Of a DNA stretch of 5,483 bases, positions 1 to 4,901 are shown piece after piece. A program made the translations under genes and the position numbers. A model generated the notes under the pieces. The model saw only the letters and a list, made by a program, of their open reading frames with translations, was not told the DNA's origin and ran no database searches. How positions within the stretch are numbered: the first letter of the stretch is position 1; the number at the start of each line of letters is the position of its first letter. Origin of the DNA: an uncultured Collinsella sp. GTDB taxonomy: Bacteria > Actinomycetota > Coriobacteriia > Coriobacteriales > Coriobacteriaceae. The stretch is from contig CABUMU010000120.1 of the NCBI GenBank assembly GCA_902492855.1, forward strand, positions 1-5,483. The letters are read 5' to 3'.

Positions 1-71
1 CAACTTGTTCGCTCTGGACGTCGCTCGCTGTCCGTCCTCTACCTGCGGCGTTGCCTTGCTCCGGATGCGGT

Positions 72-175
72 AGTCATTGGGGACGTTCTTAAATGACTGG
101 TCAAAGGGGACATTCTTGCGGCACTTGGCAGTTGGGGACGTTCCTTTTGTGCCGGCACTTTGGGACACTCCTTGT
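72..175. repeat. REP-like cluster with four GGGGACRTTC-type copies
   Basis: Four related motifs start at 79 (GGGGACGTTCTT), 106 (GGGGACATTCTT), 134 (GGGGACGTTCCTT) and 161 (TGGGACACTCCTT), so they are spaced 27, 28 and 27 bases apart. The first lies in a hairpin with arms AGTCATT (72-78) and AATGACT (92-98). The third lies between CGGCAC (119-124) and GTGCCG (149-154), and GTGCCGGCAC (149-158) is a perfect 10-bp palindrome. Palindromes of this kind resemble intergenic REP families mobilised by REP-associated tyrosine transposases; that assignment is inference, as no transposase gene is visible here. Positions 1-71 hold no recognisable gene. One plus frame is open from base 1 to a TGA at 94-96 but its product matches nothing I know. 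Confidence 0.6.
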
Positions 176-202
176 CAAGAGAGTGATGCAAGGGGCTCGT
201 CC

Positions 203-226
203 TTTACTTTACCTAGATAAAGTGAA
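203..226. promoter_or_regulatory. Putative operator dyad over hydratase promoter
   Basis: The sequence is an inverted repeat centred between 214 and 215 in which 10 of 12 base pairs are symmetric. The left half is TTTACTTTA (203-211), the right half is TAAAGTGAA (218-226), and the centre contains CTAG (213-216). Only 205/224 and 212/217 break the symmetry. The dyad covers the proposed -35 hexamer (208-213), the position expected for a repressor site. The cognate regulator is not in the window and the motif does not match an operator I can name. Confidence 0.5.
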
Positions 227-236
227 CGTGTAGATT
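208..236 (+). promoter_or_regulatory. Putative housekeeping promoter of the hydratase gene
   Basis: TTTACC (208-213, four of six matches to TTGACA) and TAGATT (231-236, four of six to TATAAT) are separated by 17 bases. Transcription would begin near 243, leaving a leader of about 80 bases before the ATG at 324. The hexamers are weak individually. The correct spacing and the overlapping dyad at 203-226 are the main support. Confidence 0.35.
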
Positions 237-291
237 CGTAACCCACTCGCAACTGTTCTATGGCACGATATTGAATGAATGTATGCTATGC

Positions 292-308
292 GCCCAAATC
301 TCTTGGGC
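292..308 (+). other. Leader hairpin upstream of the hydratase ribosome site
   Basis: GCCCAA (292-297) and TTGGGC (303-308) form a perfect 6-bp stem with a 5-base loop, five bases before the purine-rich ribosome-binding site at 314-318. It could influence translation initiation or mRNA stability. There is no T-run after it, so it is not a terminator. Its presence fits 279-323 being untranslated leader. Confidence 0.35.
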
Positions 309-313
309 AGAGT

Positions 314-318
314 GGGAG
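314..318 (+). promoter_or_regulatory. Ribosome-binding site deciding the hydratase start
   Basis: GGGAG lies five bases upstream of the ATG at 324. The upstream in-frame ATGs at 279 and 288 have no comparable purine-rich element, so this site favours 324 as the true start. Confidence 0.5.
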
Positions 319-323
319 ACAGT

Positions 324-2618
324 ATGGTTAAGCTGTACGAGGACGGCATCTACCTGCGCGGTGGCAGCGAGGTCGTGCCCGCGGCCGAGGCTGCCGAGCG
401 CGGTATTACGCAGACGCCCGAGGATGCCAAGCGTGGCACCATCGCGTATTCGATCCTTCAGGCACACAACACATCCGGCGACCCCGAGGCGCTCAAGATT
501 CGCTTCGACGCCATGGCGAGCCACGACATCACCTTTGTCGGCATCATCCAGACGGCGCGCGCCTCGGGCATGGAGCAGTTCCCGCTGCCCTACGTGCTCA
601 CCAACTGCCACAACTCGCTGTGTGCTGTGGGCGGTACCATCAACGAGGACGACCACGTCTTCGGTCTCTCGGCTGCCAAAAAGTACGGCGGCATCTTCGT
701 TCCGCCGCACATCGCCGTCATCCACTCCTTTATGCGTGAGAACTTTGCCGGCTGCGGCAAGATGATCTTGGGCTCCGACTCGCACACCCGCTCCGGCGCC
801 CTGGGCACCATGGCCGTGGGCGGCGGGGAGCTGGCCAAGCAGCTGCTGCGTGACACCTACGATGTCGTCTATCCCGGCGTTGTCGCCATCTACCTCACGG
901 GCGCCCCGCGCCCCGGCGTCGGCCCGCACGACGTGGCGCTCGCCATCATCCGTGCCGTCTTTGCCAAGGGCTACGTTAAGAACAAGGTCATGGAGTTTGT
1001 GGGCCCCGGCATCGCGAGCATGACGACTGACTACCGCAACGGCGTCGACGTCATGACTACCGAGACCACCTGCCTGTCGAGCATCTGGGCCACCGACGAG
1101 GACACGCACGCATTCCTGACCATGCACGGCCGCGGCGACGACTACCGCGAGCTCAAGCCCGCCGATGTCGCCTACTATGACGGTTGCGTCGAGGTCGACC
1201 TGTCGAGCATCAAGCCCATGATCGCGCTGCCGTTCCATCCTTCCAACGGCTTTGAGATCGACGAGCTCAACGAGAACCTCGAGGACATCCTGCATGAGGT
1301 CGAGCTCGAGGCCGCCAAGATTGGCGAGGGCAAGACGCACTTTAGCCTGCTCGACAAGATCGTCGACGGTAAGCTGCACGTGCAGCAGGGCGTCATCGCC
1401 GGCTGCTCGGGCGGCAATTACGATTCCGTGGTCCAGGCTGCTCGCGTGCTCAAGGGTGCCAACACCGGCTGCGGCGAGTTCTCGCTGTCGGTCTATCCCA
1501 CGAGCCAGCCCGTGGCACTCGAGCTTACGCGCCGCGGCTATATCTACGACCTCATGGAGGCCGGTGCGATCGTTCGCACGGCGTTCTGCGGCCCGTGCTT
1601 CGGCGCCGGCGACACGCCTGCCAACAACGGCCTGTCCATCCGCCACACCACCCGCAATTTCCCCAACCGCGAGGGTTCCAAGCCGGGTAATGGCCAGCTG
1701 AGCGCCGTGGCCCTGATGGATGCCCGCTCCATTGCGGCGACAGCTGCCAACGGCGGCGTCCTGACGTCGGCGACCGACCTGCCCGAAGACACTTGGGACG
1801 AGGCCTGCGAGTACACCTTTGACGATGCGCCGTACAAGAAGCGCGTGTACTGGGGCTTTGGCAAGGCGGAGCCTGCCGACGAGCTGGTCGAAGGCCCCAA
1901 CATCAAGCCGTGGCCCGCGATGGAGCCCCTCGGCGACGACATCCTGCTCAAGGTGTGCTCCAAGATCATGGACCCGGTCACCACGACCGACGAGCTCATT
2001 CCCTCGGGCGAGACGAGCTCCTTCCGCTCCAACCCGCTGGGTCTGGCCGAGTTTACGCTCAGCCGCCGCGATCCGGCCTACGTCGGTCGTTCCAAGGAGG
2101 TCGACGCCGTGGAGAAGCGTCGCGTGGCCGGCGAGGCCGCGAGCGACCTGGCGGCGCTCGATGCCGAACTTGCCGGTGTTTTTGAGGCACTGGCCGGCGC
2201 GGGTGTCGCTGCCGATGTCAAAACGACCGAGTACGGCTCTATGCTCTATGCCAAGAAGCCCGGTGACGGTTCTGCCCGCGAGCAGGCCGCGAGCTGTCAG
2301 CGCGTGATTGGCGGCTTGGCCAACATCGTCCACGAGTACGCCACCAAGCGCTATCGCTCCAACGTGATGAACTGGGGCATGGTGCCCTTCCAGATGGAGG
2401 CCGAGCCCAACTTTGAGGTGGGCGATTACGTCTTCGTGCCGGGTATCCGTGCCGCGCTCGATGGCGACCTGAAGGACATCGCCGCCTACGTGGTGCGTGC
2501 CGACGGTGCGGTCGAGCAGATTGAGCTCTACATTGCCGATATGACGGCCGAGGAGCGTGCCATCGTCAAGGCCGGCTGCCTGATCAACTACAACAAGTTC
2601 AAGGCCGCTGCCGAGTAA
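324..2618 (+). CDS. Aconitase-superfamily hydratase, YbhJ-like (substrate unknown)
   Basis: The 764-residue product is a complete single-chain member of the aconitase superfamily. It resembles the uncharacterised E. coli hydratase YbhJ (about 750 residues). Such enzymes are expected to be cytoplasmic [4Fe-4S] enzymes that add or remove water on hydroxy-carboxylic acids. Visible family features, in order, are GSDSHTR at 150-156 and the first cluster ligand in GCSGG (Cys361). The other two ligands follow in CGPC (Cys422 and Cys425), then RNFPNREGSK at 444-453. In the C-terminal swivel domain GDGSARE (647-653) corresponds to the aconitase GEGSSRE active-site loop. All three cysteine ligands are present, so the enzyme is probably active. 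I place the start at 324 because MVKLYEDGIY is the usual beginning of this family and a GGGAG site precedes it; an in-frame ATG at 279 would add 15 residues. The gene stands alone, with a possible repressor dyad over its promoter. Its codons are strongly G/C-ending. The substrate cannot be assigned: it need not be citrate, and no pathway gene is adjacent. Confidence 0.93.
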   Translation: MVKLYEDGIYLRGGSEVVPAAEAAERGITQTPEDAKRGTIAYSILQAHNTSGDPEALKIRFDAMASHDITFVGIIQTARASGMEQFPLPYVLTNCHNSLCAVGGTINEDDHVFGLSAAKKYGGIFVPPHIAVIHSFMRENFAGCGKMILGSDSHTRSGALGTMAVGGGELAKQLLRDTYDVVYPGVVAIYLTGAPRPGVGPHDVALAIIRAVFAKGYVKNKVMEFVGPGIASMTTDYRNGVDVMTTETTCLSSIWATDEDTHAFLTMHGRGDDYRELKPADVAYYDGCVEVDLSSIKPMIALPFHPSNGFEIDELNENLEDILHEVELEAAKIGEGKTHFSLLDKIVDGKLHVQQGVIAGCSGGNYDSVVQAARVLKGANTGCGEFSLSVYPTSQPVALELTRRGYIYDLMEAGAIVRTAFCGPCFGAGDTPANNGLSIRHTTRNFPNREGSKPGNGQLSAVALMDARSIAATAANGGVLTSATDLPEDTWDEACEYTFDDAPYKKRVYWGFGKAEPADELVEGPNIKPWPAMEPLGDDILLKVCSKIMDPVTTTDELIPSGETSSFRSNPLGLAEFTLSRRDPAYVGRSKEVDAVEKRRVAGEAASDLAALDAELAGVFEALAGAGVAADVKTTEYGSMLYAKKPGDGSAREQAASCQRVIGGLANIVHEYATKRYRSNVMNWGMVPFQMEAEPNFEVGDYVFVPGIRAALDGDLKDIAAYVVRADGAVEQIELYIADMTAEERAIVKAGCLINYNKFKAAAE

Positions 2619-2633
2619 CGCACTTAATTGTCC

Positions 2634-2706
2634 GCCCGGGCTTACCCTTTCCCGCCCGCTCACGCGCTTCGCGAGGGTCGCGTTCGGGAAAGGGTAAGCC
2701 TCGGGC
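2634..2706. repeat. Long perfect inverted repeat after the hydratase gene
   Basis: GGCTTACCCTTTCCCG (2639-2654) and its exact reverse complement (2685-2700) form a 16-bp stem. It is extended outward by GCCCG (2634-2638) pairing with CGGGC (2702-2706) across one bulged T. The 30-base loop contains a smaller hairpin, CGCG-CTT-CGCG (2663-2673). It starts 16 bases after the hydratase stop codon. No T-run follows on either strand, so it is not a standard intrinsic terminator. It may stabilise the 3' end of the mRNA or be a dispersed palindromic repeat. Confidence 0.7.
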
Positions 2707-2763
2707 TACATTTCTGCGTTCTCGTTGGGTCTTGAGGGACGCTAATAAATAGACTTGCTTGAT

Positions 2764-2795
2764 GCCGCCTCTGTTATCGGGGCGGCTTCTTTTTT
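2764..2795 (+). terminator. Intrinsic terminator downstream of the hydratase gene
   Basis: GCCGCC (2764-2769) and GGCGGC (2781-2786) form a stem with an 11-base loop, followed at once by TTCTTTTTT (2787-2795). This is a textbook rho-independent terminator reading in the plus direction. The only plus-strand gene upstream is the hydratase, which ends 145 bases earlier, so it most likely ends that transcript. Confidence 0.8.
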
Positions 2796-2842
2796 GTCGA
2801 AAACCGCCACAAAGGGGACAGGCACCTTTGTGGCGGTGGGGA
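2796..2842. repeat. REP-like palindrome, copy 1 (loop forward)
   Basis: Arms ACCGCCACAAAGG (2803-2815) and CCTTTGTGGCGGT (2825-2837) are perfectly complementary over 13 bp and enclose the loop GGACAGGCA (2816-2824). Flanks GTCGAAAACC (2796-2805, partly arm) and GGTGGGGA (2835-2842) recur at copy 2. Read on the minus strand, the stem is followed by TTTT (2803-2800), so it may also act as a weak terminator for the minus-strand gene whose stop is at 2892. The family resembles widely dispersed REP-type intergenic palindromes with an ACAAAGG...CCTTTGT stem. Confidence 0.75.
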
Positions 2843-2891
2843 ACGAGCTCGATGTTGTTGTGATCGTTGAGCGGTATGTTAATGAGCGTCC

Positions 2892-3560
2892 CTACAGGAT
2901 TTCATCCGGGCTGGCGGGTTTGGTTGTTTTGGGGATGCCGAGTTTGGATGACGCGAAATCGTCAACATCGTCCTTGATTCCATCTTTGGTGTAGACGGTG
3001 ACCGTATAGGTGCTGTGCCCGAATTCGCTCTTGTCGCGTGTCGCCCAGGCCTGCCAGTAGGCAGCCCCGTTTCGCCCTTTGATTTTTCCGACACGGCGGA
3101 GTTCTGTTCGCTTTAATTGCTGGTTGCTATAGATGGTTCGACCGGCCTCCTCGGTGAGCCCGCACTGTCCAAGCATCTTGTCGAGGACTTGGTTCATGTG
3201 GCGCTCATCGGTGTTTGGTGCGTAGTCGTAGGCGAGGGTGATGGAGTCGAGGGGCTGGTCGTCGATCAAATAATTCATCGTCTGAGGTTCAAGGCAGAAA
3301 TAGGGGGAGCATCCGTCGACCTTGCCGAGCAACGGTAACTTGGACTGCCAACTTCCGGTGGGAATTGCATATTCGTAGAACACGCCACGGCAGACAAAGG
3401 AGAGCGAGGTGGCACGCGAGCCGGCGTCGATCATCCCGCAAAGATCGAAGGGCGAGGCGATACCAAAAGAAAAGGGCGTGATGACGATAAGGAAGAGCAT
3501 CACGATGGGTATGGCGAGAATGGCGATGACGTTGCGACCGGTGGAATGAGACGGCTTCAT
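2892..3560 (-). CDS. Membrane-anchored hypothetical protein with Cys-containing ectodomain
   Basis: The 222-residue product is not a family I recognise. A short polar N-terminus (MKPSHSTGRN) is followed by one strongly hydrophobic helix at about residues 10-32. The remaining roughly 190 residues are soluble and predicted to be outside the membrane. This part contains five cysteines (41, 57, 84, 89, 133), some of which may pair as disulfides. The helix has no lipobox cysteine directly after it, so a type II membrane anchor is more likely than a lipoprotein. The tail (residues 205-222) is rich in Pro, Lys and Thr. I chose the ATG at 3560 because GAGGAG (3571-3566) lies five bases upstream; an ATG six codons further upstream lacks this. 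The gene is divergent from the next gene, which encodes a protein of the same general architecture. Base composition is less G+C-rich than the hydratase, suggesting lower expression or more recent arrival. No function can be assigned. Confidence 0.75.
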   Translation of the reverse strand: MKPSHSTGRNVIAILAIPIVMLFLIVITPFSFGIASPFDLCGMIDAGSRATSLSFVCRGVFYEYAIPTGSWQSKLPLLGKVDGCSPYFCLEPQTMNYLIDDQPLDSITLAYDYAPNTDERHMNQVLDKMLGQCGLTEEAGRTIYSNQQLKRTELRRVGKIKGRNGAAYWQAWATRDKSEFGHSTYTVTVYTKDGIKDDVDDFASSKLGIPKTTKPASPDEIL

Positions 3561-3565
3561 ATGCG

Positions 3566-3571
3566 CTCCTC
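3566..3571 (-). promoter_or_regulatory. Ribosome-binding site of the minus-strand membrane gene
   Basis: On the minus strand GAGGAG ends five bases before the ATG at 3560. It is a strong Shine-Dalgarno match and fixes that start over the in-frame ATG at 3578. Confidence 0.7.
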
Positions 3572-3663
3572 GAGACAAAGATCTGTTGAGGATAGGCAGA
3601 AATGGATATGTTCAGAGAACAATTCAAGTTTAATCTCATGGCGCGAGATGGTCGACCGTTAGC

Positions 3664-3710
3664 GTCGAAAACCACCACAAAGGTGCCTGTCCCCTTTGTG
3701 GTGGTGGGGA
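3664..3710. repeat. REP-like palindrome, copy 2 (loop reversed)
   Basis: Arms ACCACCACAAAGG (3671-3683) and CCTTTGTGGTGGT (3693-3705) pair perfectly over 13 bp. The 9-base loop TGCCTGTCC (3684-3692) is the exact reverse complement of the copy 1 loop. Yet the outer flanks GTCGAAAACC (3664-3673) and GGTGGGGA (3703-3710) match copy 1 in the same orientation. The G:C pair at the fourth arm position of copy 1 has become A:T on both sides here, a compensatory change that keeps the palindrome intact. It occupies the 201-bp divergent intergenic region between the two membrane-protein genes. Confidence 0.75.
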
Positions 3711-3761
3711 GTGGACGGCTTCTTTTGGTGATAGTGTTAACTGGAGGTATCATTAGGGCAC

Positions 3762-4466
3762 ATGGCGCGGGTTTGCATTGTGGGGTGTTTTGCCGTGAGC
3801 CGTTCTGCCCGTATTGGATTGATTGTCTTGGCGCTTGCGATCGCTGTGGTTGGCGCGGGCGCTGTCGGCATGGCGTTTCTACCTGCTGCGGTGACGGAGC
3901 CGGTGGTCAAGCCTGTGACTCAATCTGTCGAACTTCTGACCGGCGCTGCCAAGCCCGAGACCATTACCGTTGATTTTGATGAGCAGCCGGCTGCGCTGGG
4001 TATTAGCAATTATCCGAGTATTCAGCTTGGGGCCATGCGCTATACCACGGATACAAGCCTGATCGATAGGGCGTCCGAGCTACTCAAGGGCAAAACATTT
4101 AAGCGTTGGTACGGATATGCGTCCTATCGGGCAAAAGCGAACGACATGGTTGGCGGATGTCACTCTTCCATCGAGCTGGACACTGCAAACGGCGCAAAGT
4201 TATGTGATGTCTCGTACGATCCGGGTTACGAGGGCAATGAGGGTCCGGGTATTTACATCATGGCCGGCGATGCAGCCTATGTCATGGAGGGCGACCAGGC
4301 CGAGCTCAACGATTTTATGGGTCAGTGTATCCAAGATGCCTATGAACAGACCTGCTTGCCCGACCCGCAGACTGCACGCGATAGTGGGTCTGCCCGTATA
4401 TGGCTCTTCGAGGATGAGATGCCCTGGAGCGGCGAATCGGGAAGCACGGGTTCGGCAAGTAAATAG
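3762..4466 (+). CDS. Membrane-anchored hypothetical protein, divergent partner gene
   Basis: The 234-residue product is not a family I recognise. Residues about 18-40 form one hydrophobic, Ala/Val/Leu-rich membrane helix. A Pro/Val-rich linker (41-60) then leads to a domain with mixed strand and helix character, predicted to be extracytoplasmic. That domain has four cysteines (133, 148, 189, 198) that could form two disulfides. It also has a Gly- and acid-rich loop (residues 153-163) and a Ser/Gly-rich tail. Two more cysteines (5, 9) lie before the helix. The start is uncertain. The ATG at 3762 has GGAGGT at 3743-3748, but the gap is an unusually long 13 bases. A GTG at 3795 (residue 12) has GGGG nine bases upstream and would give a more typical anchor beginning SRSARIG. 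The gene lies between REP-like copies 2 and 3. Its general design matches the divergent neighbour, but I see no convincing sequence similarity between the two. Confidence 0.72.
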   Translation: MARVCIVGCFAVSRSARIGLIVLALAIAVVGAGAVGMAFLPAAVTEPVVKPVTQSVELLTGAAKPETITVDFDEQPAALGISNYPSIQLGAMRYTTDTSLIDRASELLKGKTFKRWYGYASYRAKANDMVGGCHSSIELDTANGAKLCDVSYDPGYEGNEGPGIYIMAGDAAYVMEGDQAELNDFMGQCIQDAYEQTCLPDPQTARDSGSARIWLFEDEMPWSGESGSTGSASK

Positions 4467-4474
4467 AGACTGCA

Positions 4475-4509
4475 ACCACCACAAAGGTACCCGTCCCCTT
4501 TGTAGTAGT
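4475..4509. repeat. REP-like palindrome, copy 3 (degenerate)
   Basis: The left arm ACCACCACAAAGG (4475-4487) is identical to copy 2. The right arm CCTTTGTAGTAGT (4497-4509) has two G-to-A changes that break symmetry on the plus strand but would be G.U pairs in minus-strand RNA. The loop TACCCGTCC (4488-4496) has the copy 2 orientation with two differences. The GTCGAAAACC and GGTGGGGA flanks are absent. It starts eight bases after the stop codon of the preceding gene and could serve as a weak 3'-end hairpin. Confidence 0.65.
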
Positions 4510-4519
4510 TCTCGGTTTG

Positions 4520-4574
4520 TCTCGATCTGTAACATCTTGGCCGCTAAAAGTGGGCCTGGTGTTACAGATTTAGA
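4520..4574. repeat. Palindrome unit 1 of the array
   Basis: Core arms 4525-4534 and 4560-4569 pair over 10 bp. Outer pairing is eroded: a G.T at 4524/4570, a mismatch at 4523/4571, then three good pairs. Inside, GGCC at 4539-4542 can pair with GGCC at 4553-4556 with a one-base offset, giving a short inner stem over an A-rich loop. This is the most degenerate unit. Confidence 0.6.
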
Positions 4575-4595
4575 TTTTCGATTCGGGTGTCTTCT

Positions 4596-4660
4596 GTTTG
4601 TCTCAATCTGTAACAGATAGGGCCCTATTTGCCGAGTAGATGTTACAGATCGAGACAAAC
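4596..4660. repeat. Palindrome unit 2 of the array
   Basis: Arms 4596-4615 and 4641-4660 pair over 20 bp with a single mismatch (A4605 against C4651). The 25-base insert contains the perfect 12-bp palindrome ATAGGGCCCTAT (4617-4628). The bases just inside the left arm (GATA) differ from the TCT seen in the other units. Confidence 0.7.
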
Positions 4661-4680
4661 GGTTGCCGCTGGTCATTTTC

Positions 4681-4735
4681 TCTCGATCTGTAACATCTAG
4701 GATCAAAAATGGCTGCTAGATGTTACAGATTGAGA
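4681..4735. repeat. Palindrome unit 3 of the array
   Basis: Arms 4681-4700 and 4716-4735 pair over 20 bp with one G.T pair (4685/4731). The inner 15 bp (4686-4700 with 4716-4730) are perfect, leaving a 15-base loop. This is the strongest hairpin of the three. The following stretch, 4736-4799, holds nothing I can identify. Confidence 0.7.
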
Positions 4736-4799
4736 TAGTAGTACGCCTGGGCAGCGGCGGGCTGACATCTCAGTACCCTATCCATCAATCACTCAGAAA

Positions 4800-4835
4800 A
4801 TCTTATATATAGAGACTTAGATTTGTGTATAAGAT
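4800..4835 (+). promoter_or_regulatory. Putative clpB promoter region with inverted repeat
   Basis: TATAAG (4828-4833, five of six matches to TATAAT) is the best -10 candidate before clpB. A convincing -35 is not visible: the bases 16-18 upstream are only a TATATA run (4804-4811). The perfect 8-bp inverted repeat ATCTTATA (4800-4807) / TATAAGAT (4828-4835), 20 bases apart, brackets the region and its right arm covers the -10, as a repressor site would. I see no CIRCE element, HspR-type HAIR site or CtsR heptad, the usual clpB control sites. Start of transcription would be near 4840. Confidence 0.35.
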
Positions 4836-4874
4836 CGTACAAAGCTGGCAACAATACTTCTCGAACAACGTGAA

Positions 4875-4892
4875 GCCGCCCCGTAGGGCGGC
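4875..4892 (+). other. G+C-rich hairpin in the clpB leader
   Basis: GCCGCCC (4875-4881) and GGGCGGC (4886-4892) form a perfect 7-bp stem with a CGTA tetraloop. It ends nine bases before the Shine-Dalgarno sequence. CACC (4893-4896), directly after the stem, could also pair with GGTG (4905-4908) in the ribosome-binding site, giving a weak, melt-prone occlusion. No T-run follows, so termination is unlikely. A role in translation control or mRNA stability is inference. Confidence 0.45.
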
Positions 4893-4901
4893 CACCCCAA
4901 G

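Larger units (their letters stand above)
4515..4735. repeat. Array of three spaced palindromes with ATCTGTAACA arms
   Basis: The 10-mer ATCTGTAACA occurs six times in strictly alternating orientation: plus at 4525, 4606 and 4686, and minus at 4560, 4641 and 4721 (leftmost bases). Each plus/minus pair encloses exactly 25 bases, and pairs are separated by 36 and 35 bases, so the unit repeats every 80-81 bases. Copies 1, 3 and 4 extend to the 20-mer GTTTGTCTCRATCTGTAACA; copy 1 and copy 4 are exact 20-base inverted repeats of each other. The 25-base inserts differ. The array fills most of the gap between the membrane-protein gene and clpB. It could be three RNA hairpins, paired protein-binding sites, or a dispersed palindromic element duplicated in tandem. 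Confidence 0.8.

Noticed and set aside
1..96. Possible C-terminal fragment of an upstream gene
   Set aside because: A plus frame is open from base 1 to a TGA at 94-96, but it runs into the repeat cluster and its 31 residues match no recognisable family.
258..2663. 801-codon open frame on the minus strand covering the whole hydratase gene
   Set aside because: It is the usual stop-free antisense shadow of a gene with strong G/C third-position bias. The plus strand carries clear aconitase motifs and a ribosome site, and the antisense product resembles no protein family I know.
2755..2994. Small plus-strand ORF after the terminator
   Set aside because: It begins beside an intrinsic terminator, reads through REP-like copy 1 and overlaps the 3' end of the minus-strand gene. 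It has no ribosome-binding site.
3289..3973. ORFs reading through REP-like copy 2 on both strands (3289-3753 minus, 3602-3973 plus)
   Set aside because: Their apparent proteins translate the palindrome and shadow the two better-supported membrane-protein genes, with no plausible start signals.
2796..4509. Integron-like cassette array formed by the three palindromes
   Set aside because: The palindromes lack recognisable attC-type core sites, the two genes between them point in opposite directions, and no integrase is present.
4200..4706. Minus-strand ORF across the palindrome array
   Set aside because: It translates the repeat units and antisense of the plus-strand gene, so its repeated peptide segments are an artefact of the DNA repeats.
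4515..4735. CRISPR array
   Set aside because: The repeated 10-20 base element alternates in orientation and the intervals alternate between 25 and about 35 bases. CRISPR repeats are direct and evenly spaced, and no cas gene is visible.
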